Assembly (NCBI RefSeq): GCF_001613205.1
Contig: NZ_BDBX01000021.1
Location: 124,001-188,000 of the forward strand
Source of the DNA: Nocardia sienata NBRC 100364
GTDB taxonomy: Bacteria; Actinomycetota; Actinomycetes; Mycobacteriales; Mycobacteriaceae
Length of the DNA: 64,000 nucleotides
Reading direction: 5' to 3'
Positions 10,801 to 18,061 of the stretch are shown in pieces (the first letter of the stretch is position 1; each line of letters starts with the position of its first letter). Under the pieces are notes generated by a model. The model worked only from the letters and a program-made list of their open reading frames with translations. It made no database searches and was not told the origin of the DNA. The position numbers and the translations under genes were made by a program.

Positions 10801-11981
10801 AGTCCCAGGTCCTCCGGCGGACCGCCGGCCACGTTCCGTAGCACCCCCTTGGCGCCGTCGAAGTCGAGGGCGAAATCGAAAACCTTGAGGTTCATGCCGA
10901 TTCCGTGCAGCAGTTCACCCGCCCCGAAACCGCTGAGGTCCCGCGCCAGATCGGCACCGCTGTAGCGCTGATGCCTGCGCATCTCCCGTAGTGTCTCGGC
11001 GACCCGTACGCCGAGTTCGCCGACGGTGTCGTGGGCGTGCACGGTCAGCCGCAGCGGGAGCACATTGACCGCCATCGCCGGGGTACTCAGCGCGACCCGG
11101 CCGACCCGGCCCATCATCAGCATCGAGAGCACGACATCGGAATTGCCCAGCAGCCGCTGGACATAGGCGGCGTAGCAGGCGATCAGGCCGTCGGCCCAGG
11201 TGATCCGATAGCGCTCGGTGCAAGTGCGCAGCCGCTCCAGCGTTTCCACCGGCAGGATCGCCTCGGCGCGGATGGTGCGCTCCACCGCGCCGCCGAGGGC
11301 GGTTCCACGGCCGTCGAGCGACGGTGCGGGACTGAGCTGTTCGCGCCAGTAGTGCTGGTCGGCGGTGAATTGTTCGCTGTCGCGGTAGTTCTGTTCGTCG
11401 GCGACCAGTTCGGCGATGGTGCCGAAGGTGGCCGCGGGGGGTTCCGCGCCCCTGCGCAGCGCGGTGTAGTGCGCGGCGACCCGGCGCGACAGCAGCGCCG
11501 CGCTGTAGCCGTCGACGATCAGGTGGTGGTACAGCTGCACACACCAGACCTCGGAGTCGGTGAGCCGGATCAGCGTGTAGTTGTACAACCGCCGGTCCAC
11601 CATGCCGCGGCACCGCTGCGCCGCCTGATGACGTTCCAGTGCCACCGCCTCGTGGGCGAGCGAATGCGGTTCGGCCGCGCCGCGCAGGTCGATTATCGGT
11701 TGCAGTACGGCGGGTTCGTCGCAGACGTACTGCCGTGGCCCGGCGGCGGTGTCGCGGAAACGCAGCCGCATGTTCTCCGCCTCCGCCACCGTGCGGCGGA
11801 TCGCCTCGACCAAGGCCGCGACGTCGATCGGGGTGTCGCCGGAGATTTCGAGGACCTCACCGACCAGATAGCGCCCGGAGTCCGGATCGAACAGCTGTGC
11901 GTTCCATATTCCCAGCTGCGGGCCGGTGAGTGGTAACCCGGGATCGCTGGCCTTCGAGGCATCCTGCTCTGCCGCCGGCAC
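4869..11981 (-). CDS. dhbF: Dimodular siderophore NRPS, C-A-PCP-C-A-PCP-TE (DhbF-like)
   Basis: About 2370 residues, matching the architecture and length of bacillibactin synthetase DhbF. C1 (about 15-440, HHLIVDG at 152); A1 (about 475-970, TSGSTGTPKG); PCP1 (GGDSI, Ser at 1016); C2 (about 1090-1520, HHLLADG at 1226); A2 (about 1530-2010, TSGSTGVPKG); PCP2 (GGHSL, Ser at 2065); C-terminal thioesterase (GYSLGG, late THFG His). It should condense the aryl acid with two amino acids per cycle, with TE release or oligomerisation. By-eye A-domain codes are about DADDVGLVDK (acidic, suggesting a basic residue) and DALQFGLVCK (glycine-like); both are tentative. The start is GTG at 11981, with GGGAG five bases upstream, rather than the far 5' GTG at 12053, which nearly abuts the iron box. 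No epimerase domain and no MbtH-like gene are seen. Confidence 0.93.
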   Translation of the reverse strand: MPAAEQDASKASDPGLPLTGPQLGIWNAQLFDPDSGRYLVGEVLEISGDTPIDVAALVEAIRRTVAEAENMRLRFRDTAAGPRQYVCDEPAVLQPIIDLRGAAEPHSLAHEAVALERHQAAQRCRGMVDRRLYNYTLIRLTDSEVWCVQLYHHLIVDGYSAALLSRRVAAHYTALRRGAEPPAATFGTIAELVADEQNYRDSEQFTADQHYWREQLSPAPSLDGRGTALGGAVERTIRAEAILPVETLERLRTCTERYRITWADGLIACYAAYVQRLLGNSDVVLSMLMMGRVGRVALSTPAMAVNVLPLRLTVHAHDTVGELGVRVAETLREMRRHQRYSGADLARDLSGFGAGELLHGIGMNLKVFDFALDFDGAKGVLRNVAGGPPEDLGLVVTPLPDKSVLLGFECDARTNDPETAYRRVAGLVRVIETFTELDKVAVGSLELIDRDERARLLAARSGPPAAGTAEPVPVALDRMVAEYADATVLVSGTQRYTAGELGEQAYRLARYLRDRGVTPGGLVGVALPRTADLVVALLAVWRAGGTYLPLDPEYPVPRLQTVIDHAVPVLVLTDSALAGALGGPAVVLDSDPVREALRGYPGTPPTAAETGTLRGDHPAYVLYTSGSTGTPKGVVIDHTALAQLVAGHRSGIYAETVERAGGRRLAVAHTTSFAFDAALDPLLWLLDGHRIHLYDSEIRRDPAALVAALRTDGIEVVDGTPTLAAALFGHGLAELAPRLLVLGGEACPPDLWQQVQRAGITAVNLYGPTEATVDAIGAPVRGPDPHIGVPLPGVAAYLLDNGIQAVADGQPGELYLAGAGIAQGYLGAPGITAARFVADPFGPPGSRMYRSGDLARWEPGSGYSYSGRADAQVKIRGHRIEIGEVEAALSGLAEVATAAADIRDIAGRASLVGYVVPAREVPDGGGPGDLGARIRNRLAESLPDPMVPTRIVVLGELPWTVNGKVDRAALPDPAEPAGGRAPATAAERAVAEVVAELLGGATVDIDDDFFGAGGDSITAVGVCTRLRERGLVMAPQDMLTRRSLADLAAAAESAGPAVPEAEQPPHAAAVSIALPSDDAAELTAAYGPIADVLPLSPLQEGLLFHALRDGEADVYTLTARFELAGPLDPQRLGAAFTTVLRRHPNLGAAFRYEQFDRPVQVIPRTPQVAWRVEDLRDRSPAAAAAGALELEERAGAQTFDIAAPPLLRALLIRLSDTAHRLVLTAHHLLADGWSVPIVLREMLALYHGERLPEPGYYGSYLAWLAARDSAAAVRRWAEYLGGLSAPSLVGTPGPRSAAVGLDVPLALETAAALESFGRANGLTMNTLLQGAWGLVLAERLGRDDVVFGAVVSGRPSELPGVAGMVGLFSNTVPVRLTLDPARPTAVQFAEFQQTTLDLQSHGYLGLATVERAAGIGRLFDTLVVYENFPKTGVRGNESHEVGVAGVTVHSLTHYPVTVTALPGDRFRLMLHHDPGAVDAASATRMAARLGAVLTALVDEPGATAGAVLAATRHPDTRGRTMADWGPHTALDPAAPAITVDGETIAYREFEARANRLARWLVARDIGPETVVTVAMRRCADQVIAAHAICRAGGVYLPVDPGQPAERVDTILAAAATALVLTTAADAFETGRAPVVSVDTLGTADFADTALTDADRLAPLRPDNAAYLLFTSGSTGVPKGVTVPHAAIVNTFAWLQEQHGFGVGDTVLYRTPATFDASLLEIFLPLLVGARIVVARPNGHRDPYYQARLMAEERVTAIQMTSSMLTTTAEESDLSGCGALRCVFTGGEPLPPATAQRFRSATGARVNNLYGPTEAAVCITYHATDDADTVTVPIGRPPGGAGVRVLDERLRPVPSGQIGELYLTGVQLARGYLHRPEQTARTFVADPAGSGERMYRTGDLVRWGAAGELEYVGRTDSQIKLRGQRIELGDIESAILRRPEIAQVAVILREDNPGDQRLVAYLRTRAGAGLDVDAVRATVREALPEYMIPAAFVELDEIPMTSSDKLDRKALPVPDYPVEPPVVAVTAVADPTLSAAAGPVLEAMAAVLGVAAIGPDDDFFAAGGHSLTAVRLVGRLRRAGHEVVVDDIFEAPTARALAARIDGAAPVAAPQAVPAREADPATPSEEIAMLGRRLDHVLELRPRGCAEPLFCVHPVGGTAWQFAPLARRLRADRPLIGLQLPALRGAESGATTIDELATRYLATIREIQPRGPYHLLGYSLGGNIVHAIAAALVERGAEVAFVGLVDSHPLPNLAEQATEALADPDRLAALLPELPEDTPDLAALVRGAASELLRMVTVSGTPSYAGPMALYAADPGGEDDAARVAAQLSGWRAAGARITSRRLPYTHFGIVSEDGWSEVAALLDTEPALRT

Positions 11982-12064
11982 GGCAACTCCCTTCGCTGTG
12001 AACCACTTTCGGTGTGGTGCCGTTACCGGTCCCTCTATCGACCGGCACGACACGCAACCACAGT

Positions 12065-12083
12065 TGAGGTTAGCCTAACCTTT
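12065..12083 (-). promoter_or_regulatory. IdeR/DmdR-type iron box upstream of the NRPS operon
   Basis: On the minus strand the site reads AAAGGTTAGGCTAACCTCA, matching 16 of 19 positions of the actinobacterial iron box TTAGGTTAGGCTAACCTAA. It lies 84 nt upstream of the chosen NRPS start and just after the ATPase gene, so the NRPS operon probably has its own iron-repressed promoter. Confidence 0.85.
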
Positions 12084-12133
12084 ATTGAAGCGAAACATCT
12101 ATCAGGAAATAGGACCTGTCCAATTTGTCGTAT

Positions 12134-12979
12134 TCAGCCCGCGCGCACCGCGTTCCCCGCCAGCGGAACCACCAGCGGCGCCCCGGTTTCGGGATCGTCG
12201 ATCACCCGGCAGCCCAGGTCGAACACCTGCTGCACCAGTTCGGCGGTGACGATCTCGCGCGGCGCTCCGGCCGCGACCACCGCCCCGTCGCGCATGGCGA
12301 TCAGATGATCGGCGTACCGGAACGCGTGATTGAGATCGTGCAGGACCGCGACCACCGTCCGCCCGGTCTCCCGGTTCAACTCGCGGCACAGATCCAGCAG
12401 CTGGATCTGGTGGGCGATATCGAGAAAAGTCGTCGGTTCGTCGAGCAGCACGATCGGCGTCTCCTGCGCGAGCACCATCGCGATCCAGACCCGCTGCCGC
12501 TGGCCGCCGGACAATTCGTCCACCAGCCGCCCGGACAGTTCGGCCACCCCGGTCGCGGCCATGGCCGCGGCGACGGCCTCCTCGTCACGCCGCGACCACT
12601 GCCGGATCAGCGACTGATGCGGATACCGGCCCCGGGCCACCAGATCGGCGACCCGGATCCCCTCCGGCGCGGTCGAGGTCTGCGGCAGCAGTCCGATCCG
12701 CCGGGCGACCTCTTTGGCCGGATAACTGCCGATCTGTTTCCCGTCGAGCAGCACCGCACCGGATTCGGGCGCCAGTAGCCGCGACAGTGCCCGCAGCAGT
12801 GTGGATTTCCCGCAGGCGTTCGGGCCGATGATGACGGTGAAGGTGCCGTCGGGAACGCCGACGGTCAGTTCGTCGCTGATGACCCGGCTGCGGTAGCCCA
12901 GGCGCAACCGGTCGGCGCGCAACCTGGCGGGCGCGGCAGCCCCGTCGGCGGCGCTGTACCCGAGTTTTTCGTCCACCAT
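12134..12979 (-). CDS. Ferric-siderophore ABC transporter ATPase (FepC/FecE type)
   Basis: 281-residue ABC ATPase that powers ferric-siderophore import. Walker A GPNACGKST (52-60), Q-loop LLPQTS, signature LSGGQRQR, Walker B IVLLDEPT and the H-loop in AVLHDLNHA are all intact. The start is ATG at 12979, with GAGGGAAT just upstream, rather than the longer open frame. It follows the two permease genes by only 7 nt in the same direction, forming a permease-permease-ATPase operon. The separate iron box after it suggests the NRPS genes can also be transcribed independently. Confidence 0.95.
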   Translation of the reverse strand: MVDEKLGYSAADGAAAPARLRADRLRLGYRSRVISDELTVGVPDGTFTVIIGPNACGKSTLLRALSRLLAPESGAVLLDGKQIGSYPAKEVARRIGLLPQTSTAPEGIRVADLVARGRYPHQSLIRQWSRRDEEAVAAAMAATGVAELSGRLVDELSGGQRQRVWIAMVLAQETPIVLLDEPTTFLDIAHQIQLLDLCRELNRETGRTVVAVLHDLNHAFRYADHLIAMRDGAVVAAGAPREIVTAELVQQVFDLGCRVIDDPETGAPLVVPLAGNAVRAG

Positions 12980-12986
12980 GATTCCC

Positions 12987-14066
12987 TCAGTTCCGTCGAG
13001 CCTCGGCCACCAGCAGATAGGCCAGATAGGCGCCACCGATCGACGCGGTCACCACCCCGACCGGCAGGGTGGTCGGCGCGAACGCCCGGCGTGAGATCCA
13101 GTCGCAGACCACCAGCAGCAGTGCCCCCATCGCCGCGGCCGGCAGGATGGCGGTCGTGGGTGTGCGCGCCAGGCGCCGGCCCAGTTGCGGCGCGGCCAGC
13201 GCGACGAACGCGATCGGGCCGGCCACCGCGGTGCCGACCGCGGTGAACGCGACACTGAGCACGGTCAGCACCAGACGGGCCCGACCCGCCCGGATCCCGA
13301 GTGCCTGCGCCGCGTCGTCCCCCAGCTCCAGCACCTGCAACCGGTAGGCGGCGGGCACCACCACAACGGCCAGGATCGCCAGTACGACCAGAGCCGGCAC
13401 GATTTCGTCCCAGGTGAGCCCGTCCAGCGTCCCGACGCCCCACGCGGCGGCCGACATCGCCTCGTCGAGGTCGGCACGCAGGATGAGCCAGGTGTTGACC
13501 GCGGCCAGCATCGCGCCGACCCCGATACCGACGATGATCAGCCGGAAACCCTTGACGTTCTGCCGGAAGGCCAGCAGGAAGATCGCGAGCGCGGTGAGCA
13601 GCCCACCGCCCAGCGCACCGGCCGCGGTGGCGTAGTAGCCGCCACCGGACAGCAGCACCAGCAGCGCACCGGTGTAGGCGCCGGAGTTGAACCCGACGAT
13701 ATCCGGGCTGCCCAGCGGATTCCGCGTGACCGACTGCAGGATCGCGCCGCTGATCCCGAGTGCCGCACCGAGCACCAGCGCCATGAGGACCCGGGGCATC
13801 CGCCATTCCCGCACGACCAGTTCGTCGCCCCCCACCCCGTTACCGAGCAGCGCACGCACCACCCGGTCCGGCGGAATCGCGAAATCGCCGGTGCCCAGCG
13901 CCAGCAGCGCCACCACGCAGGCGGCGGCCAGCAGCACGATCGTCACCACGAGGCCACGCACGCCGAAACGGGTACTCCCACCGCGCACACGCAGCACCCG
14001 CACCGACCGGCCGAAATCGATGGTCGTGGCGGTGCCGAATCGCGGCGGTTTGCCCACAGTGGTCAC
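12987..14066 (-). CDS. FecCD-family siderophore permease (subunit 2)
   Basis: 359-residue inner-membrane permease of the BtuC/FecCD fold, with about 9-10 hydrophobic segments and the family motif RNPLGSPDIVGFNSG, followed by GPIAFVALAAPQLGRRL, the ATPase-contact region. It should pair with the adjacent FecCD protein as a heterodimeric channel for the ferric siderophore. The start is GTG at 14066, overlapping the upstream stop (GTGA). The N-terminal ~35 residues before the first helix are charged. Confidence 0.93.
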   Translation of the reverse strand: MTTVGKPPRFGTATTIDFGRSVRVLRVRGGSTRFGVRGLVVTIVLLAAACVVALLALGTGDFAIPPDRVVRALLGNGVGGDELVVREWRMPRVLMALVLGAALGISGAILQSVTRNPLGSPDIVGFNSGAYTGALLVLLSGGGYYATAAGALGGGLLTALAIFLLAFRQNVKGFRLIIVGIGVGAMLAAVNTWLILRADLDEAMSAAAWGVGTLDGLTWDEIVPALVVLAILAVVVVPAAYRLQVLELGDDAAQALGIRAGRARLVLTVLSVAFTAVGTAVAGPIAFVALAAPQLGRRLARTPTTAILPAAAMGALLLVVCDWISRRAFAPTTLPVGVVTASIGGAYLAYLLVAEARRN

Positions 14067-15094
14067 GACTGCCTCATCTCCGAGCGGCGGGCCAGCCAGA
14101 TCAGCACCGGCGCGCCCAGGAACGCGGTCACCACACCGGCGGACAGTTCGTCGGGCGGGATGGCGATCCGGCCCACCACATCCGCGAAGAGCACCAGCGC
14201 GGGCGCCAGAACCAAGGAATAGGCGACGATCCAGCGGTGGTCGGGGCCGACGATCCAGCGCGCGATATGCGGCACCGCCAGGCCCACGAAGGTGATCGGG
14301 CCGACCGCCGCGGTCGCGGTACCACAGAGCAGGATCAGCGCGAGCGCGGTACAGGCGCGGGTCCGGGTCACGTGCACGCCCAGCGCGCGGGCCAGATCGT
14401 CGCCCAGCGCCACGGCATTGAGCGAGCGGGAAGCGACGAAGGCCAGGATCATCCCGGCCACGACGAAGGGCGTGGCGCCGGCGAGAACGTCGTAGCCGCG
14501 GCCGGTCAGCGCACCGGCATCCCACTGCCGCATCTTGTCGAAGGCGGTCGAGTTCAGCAGGATCAGCCCCTTGGTGACACCGGTCAGCACGGCGGTCACC
14601 GCGACCCCTGCCAGGGTGAGCCGAATCGGATCGGTCCCGCCGCGCCCGACGGTCCCCAGCCGATACACCGCCACCGACACTACAGCGGCGCCCGCGAAGC
14701 CGAACCAGACATAGGAGGCGATCCCGTCGGCGCCCAGATAGGCGACGGCGATCGCGATGGCGAAGGCAGCGCCCGCGTTGATGCCGAGCAGACCCGGATC
14801 GGCGAGCGGGTTACGGGTCAGGCCCTGCATCAGACAGCCCGCGACCCCCAGCGCGCTACCGGCGAGCAATCCGAGCAGCGTACGGGGTAGGCGGTATTCG
14901 CTGATGACCAGGTCATCGGGCGAGCCATCGGGCTCCCACAGTGCACTAATGATTTCCGTGATCGGAATATGGGCCACCCCGACCCCGAGGCTCAGTAAGC
15001 AGGCGATTACCAGGACGACTACTCCCAGCAACCATCCAGACCACCTGCGGACACCCACATGTGTGTGGTATTCATAGGACGAACCGGCAGTCAT
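14063..15094 (-). CDS. FecCD-family siderophore permease (subunit 1)
   Basis: 343-residue FecCD permease, first gene of the import operon. Motifs are RNPLADPGLLGINAGAA and GPITFVGLAVPHIARW, with about 10 hydrophobic segments and a 17-residue hydrophilic N-terminus. It partners with the following permease and the ATPase. The upstream region carries an iron box about 100 nt away, so expression is inferred to rise under iron limitation. Confidence 0.93.
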   Translation of the reverse strand: MTAGSSYEYHTHVGVRRWSGWLLGVVVLVIACLLSLGVGVAHIPITEIISALWEPDGSPDDLVISEYRLPRTLLGLLAGSALGVAGCLMQGLTRNPLADPGLLGINAGAAFAIAIAVAYLGADGIASYVWFGFAGAAVVSVAVYRLGTVGRGGTDPIRLTLAGVAVTAVLTGVTKGLILLNSTAFDKMRQWDAGALTGRGYDVLAGATPFVVAGMILAFVASRSLNAVALGDDLARALGVHVTRTRACTALALILLCGTATAAVGPITFVGLAVPHIARWIVGPDHRWIVAYSLVLAPALVLFADVVGRIAIPPDELSAGVVTAFLGAPVLIWLARRSEMRQS

Positions 15095-15194
15095 GAGGCG
15101 GTGTCACACCTTCTGTGCATCGAATCGTCCCTTCCGGTCCGTATGACCTAGGTCACTGTCATTGCTCACAAAAGTTGTTAACAAAGCTTTATAG

Positions 15195-15213
15195 TGAGGG
15201 AAGGCTAACCTAA
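15195..15213 (-). promoter_or_regulatory. IdeR/DmdR-type iron box upstream of the permease operon
   Basis: Minus-strand sequence TTAGGTTAGCCTTCCCTCA matches the iron-box consensus TTAGGTTAGGCTAACCTAA at 15 of 19 positions: the left half is perfect and the right half decayed. It lies about 100 nt upstream of the first FecCD gene. Confidence 0.65.
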
Positions 15214-15666
15214 CCGAAGACGGGCTGGCAACAGACTGCGCCGACACCGCACCCACGGTGTCCGCGAGCGGATCTCGCCCCGAACGGGGCGCTTATCCGT
15301 CCGGCGCAACGACGCACGAGCGAGAGGTGTGAGGGATGTGGACTCCGACGCTGCTGACGCCCGTGCGCCTGCTCTCCCTCTCGCCGCACAGTTTCCGGCC
15401 GAATCCGGCCGGGTTGCAAGAAGATGGACAGGATGAGGGATAGATGATGCAGCCATTCGTCACCTGATCGCCCAGGAAGACGATCCGACACCACCGGTGG
15501 GTTCTCCGTAACCCCCGGATTTCACCTGCGATTGCGCAGTAATACACCCGAACCGTGGCCTACGCGCGTGCGCGTACAGGCCCGGGGATCACTGCTGCCC
15601 TTTTCGCCGGACGGCACCGTCCGGCCGAAATACGGCGACAATTCGCAAAACCATGAGGGAACCACG
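15214..15666. other. 453-bp intergenic region upstream of the porin genes
   Basis: No convincing gene is seen. It separates the divergent siderophore-import operon from the porin pair, so it should hold the porin promoter. Only a short hairpin (GCCCCGAACGGGGC, around 15276) and the ribosome-binding site GAGGGA just before 15667 stand out. Confidence 0.5.
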
Positions 15667-16311
15667 ATGAATATCAAGTCGATTGCTGCCACCGCGGCGA
15701 TGACGGCGGCGGTACTGGGCGTCGCCGGAGGCATGGCGAATGCCGACACCTTTGTGCCGCTTCCCGGCGGCGAAAAGCTCGGACCCGGCGTGAAACTGAG
15801 CCGTGTCGACGAGAGCGCGCTCATCTCTCCATCGCTGTCGGCCAACGGCGCCGGCCGGGTCGCCTGGCTGAGCGGCCGGGTCTTCGCCGACGTCAGCCAG
15901 ACCCCGGAGGGCACCCCGGGCCCCTGGAAGGGCCCCACCAACGCCCCCGGCACCAACAACTCCTCCACCCACGGTGCCTCCAGGGTCAGCGCCGGGTACA
16001 TCGTCGGCTGCCAGGTCAGCATCGCCGACAACGCCATCTCGGCCGGCATAGGGGCCAGCGTGAGCACCACCAGCCTGGGCGCCAGCGGCTCGCTCGGCAT
16101 CAAACTCGGCCCCGGCGACGTCAAGTTCATCAATGTCGAAGGCGTCGATATTCCGAAGCCGGGCGTGTACTGGGTCGACTACAAAGATGTCGAAATCCAG
16201 ATCGAAGGCTGCGGCGGTTACGCGCAGGCCCGCTCCTACGCCGTCGTCGAAATCATCGGCGACCATTATTCGAAGACCACCCTGTACGGAGCTCCGTTCA
16301 GCATCGGCTGA
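15667..16311 (+). CDS. MspA-family outer-membrane porin, first of a tandem pair
   Basis: 214-residue secreted protein. The signal peptide (about residues 1-26) is followed by DTFVPLPGG, the usual mature start of MspA-type porins. Further family features are ISPSLSANG, a GYIVGCQVSI strand, a late Cys-containing GCGGYAQARSYA segment and the short C-terminal FSIG. Such proteins form oligomeric channels through the mycolate outer membrane for small hydrophilic solutes. In Nocardia farcinica, NfpA and NfpB are adjacent genes whose products form a hetero-oligomeric channel; the arrangement here is the same, but which copy is which is not resolved. The central insert, rich in Pro, Thr and Gly (about 78-103), is longer than in the neighbour and could alter the pore mouth. 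Confidence 0.92.
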   Translation: MNIKSIAATAAMTAAVLGVAGGMANADTFVPLPGGEKLGPGVKLSRVDESALISPSLSANGAGRVAWLSGRVFADVSQTPEGTPGPWKGPTNAPGTNNSSTHGASRVSAGYIVGCQVSIADNAISAGIGASVSTTSLGASGSLGIKLGPGDVKFINVEGVDIPKPGVYWVDYKDVEIQIEGCGGYAQARSYAVVEIIGDHYSKTTLYGAPFSIG

Positions 16312-16377
16312 CGCACGTCGTATCTGGTCGATCAAATCCGTCGCTGAACGGAATTCTTTTCCGAGAGGGAAATTGTC

Positions 16378-17040
16378 ATGTCTGTCATCAAGAAAAGTGT
16401 CGTACGGGCCGCGAGCCTGGCGGCGGCGTCCGTGGCCGCGGTCGGCCTGTTCTCCACCGGCGCGGCCAATGCCGACACCTTCGTGCCGCTGCCGGGTGCC
16501 GAGCTGAACCACACCCTGCCCAACGGCCTGAGCATCACCGCCCGGATCGCCAACGAGTCGGCGCTGATCAACCCGTCCATGGGTTCGACCCCGCTGCACC
16601 GCAACGCGTGGGTCTCCGGTAGCGCGCAGGTCGAGGTGCACGGCCCGCACAAGGGCACCAAGATCACCCCGGGATACGTCGTGGGCTGCCAGGTCGATAT
16701 CAGCGGTGGTGCCGGCAACGCCGGAGCCGATCTGACCCAGTCCGGTGAGAACCTCAGCGGCAAGCTCAGCTCCGGTGCCAACCTGACCCTCGGCCCGGGC
16801 CAGGCCACCTCGTTCCTGCTGCTCGATATCGAGAAGCCGGACGTCTACGGCGACGAAGGCCATACCTTCGCCATCAAGTTCACCGGCGCCAACGGCTCGG
16901 TGACCTGGTCGGATTCCACCATCGGTCTCAACGGCTGCGCCGGTTACGCCCAGGCCCGCTCCTTCGTGCGCGTCGAGACGACCACCGAGCAGGGCATTTC
17001 CGAGTTCCGCGTGTGGGGTCAGCCCTTCAGCCTCGGCTGA
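16378..17040 (+). CDS. MspA-family outer-membrane porin, second of a tandem pair
   Basis: 220-residue paralogue of the preceding gene, 66 nt downstream. Signal peptide about residues 1-32, mature start DTFVPLPGA. Shared landmarks are ESALINPSMG, TPGYVVGCQVDIS, GCAGYAQARSF and the C-terminal FSLG. The two are clearly homologous but divergent, as expected for NfpA/NfpB-type subunits of one mixed channel. The start ATG follows GAGAGGGA at 7 nt. A strong hairpin follows the gene, so the pair is probably one transcript. Confidence 0.92.
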   Translation: MSVIKKSVVRAASLAAASVAAVGLFSTGAANADTFVPLPGAELNHTLPNGLSITARIANESALINPSMGSTPLHRNAWVSGSAQVEVHGPHKGTKITPGYVVGCQVDISGGAGNAGADLTQSGENLSGKLSSGANLTLGPGQATSFLLLDIEKPDVYGDEGHTFAIKFTGANGSVTWSDSTIGLNGCAGYAQARSFVRVETTTEQGISEFRVWGQPFSLG

Positions 17041-17071
17041 TCCCGACCCGACGGATCCGCTCGACGACGGT

Positions 17072-17095
17072 AGCCCCGGCCCGCCGGCCGGGGCT
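17072..17095 (+). terminator. Hairpin terminator after the porin pair
   Basis: Perfect 10-bp stem AGCCCCGGCC / GGCCGGGGCT with a 4-nt loop, 32 nt after the second porin stop. No T-tract. Confidence 0.7.
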
Positions 17096-17365
17096 GCTGC
17101 CGCGTACGCACCGGGCCGTGCACGCGAGACGCCACGTTCCCGGCCTTCCGGTTCGCCGACCCCGGGGCTGCAACACCGTCGCATCACGAGACGTTCGGGT
17201 CCCGGCGTATTTGTGACACTGCACAAGAACACTTGCCGCGGCCGAGGCATTCCCGGCGCCTGTGCCCACACCTCCGTCTCCGCGCGGCCGTGCGCTCTCC
17301 GCGTACCTCCGACTCCGCTCGGGCCGTACGCAGATCGGCATGAGACTTCGCCCGGCCGCGTTCGT

Positions 17366-17371
17366 TAGGCT
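17366..17371 (+). promoter_or_regulatory. Likely -10 element of a leaderless yaeQ transcript
   Basis: TAGGCT sits 9 nt before the ATG at 17381, with no ribosome-binding site between them. This spacing would start transcription at or next to the start codon. Confidence 0.45.
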
Positions 17372-17380
17372 GACCGTCCT

Positions 17381-17923
17381 ATGGCTACCGGCGCGACTCT
17401 GCACACTGTCACCCTGCACCTGTCCGATATCGACCGGGGCGTCTACCAGGAGCTGGAGTTGCGGATGGCCCGGCACCCCTCGGAAACCACGGAATTCCTG
17501 ATCACACGCCTGCTGGCCTACTGCCTCGAATACACCGACGGCATCACCTTCAGCGACGGCGGCGTATCGTCCACCGATGAGCCGGCGGTCCTGGTCCGCG
17601 ATCTCACCGGCCGGATCACCGCGTGGATAGAGATCGGCGCCCCCGATGCCGACCGCGTGCATCGCGGCAGCAAACTCGCCGAGCGGGTCGCGGTGTACAC
17701 CCATCGCGACCCCGTCAAGGTGCTGGCGCAGCTGACCGGCAAACGGATCCATCACGCCGCGAACATCCCGCTCGTCTCCTTCGACCGTGCCTTCGTCGAG
17801 GCCGCGGCGGCAGCCCTCGAACGCCGTAATACGGCCACCGTGTCGGTGACCGAACGCCAGCTCTATCTCGAATTGAACGGCACTTCGCTCGATACCCCGA
17901 TCGCCGAACAGCGCCTCGCGTGA
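17381..17923 (+). CDS. yaeQ: YaeQ family protein
   Basis: 180-residue YaeQ-family protein, the usual length. Typical features are the N-terminal strand ATLHTVTLHLSDIDRGVY, RMARHPSETTEFLITRLLAYCLEY, and IEIGAPDADRVHRGSKLAERVAVYTHRD. The fold is related to PD-(D/E)XK nucleases, but no biochemical activity is firmly established. It is flanked by the porins and an MFS gene, with no visible functional link. The gene seems to be expressed alone from a leaderless promoter. Confidence 0.92.
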   Translation: MATGATLHTVTLHLSDIDRGVYQELELRMARHPSETTEFLITRLLAYCLEYTDGITFSDGGVSSTDEPAVLVRDLTGRITAWIEIGAPDADRVHRGSKLAERVAVYTHRDPVKVLAQLTGKRIHHAANIPLVSFDRAFVEAAAAALERRNTATVSVTERQLYLELNGTSLDTPIAEQRLA

Positions 17924-18061
17924 GCCCTGCGGCCCGGCTACCGAACCGCCTGCGCCCCCTGCCGGTTTCCGGCTCGGCGGTTCACTCTCCCTGATCATGG
18001 TGGCGAGGCGATATCGGCGGGAAGTTCCACACTGCGCTCCGTCCGCGTGCGGCACCCTCGG

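Noticed and set aside
17363..17381. GTTAGGCTGACC before yaeQ as an iron box
   Set aside because: Only about 12 of 19 positions match the IdeR/DmdR consensus, and its position fits a leaderless -10 element (TAGGCT) better.
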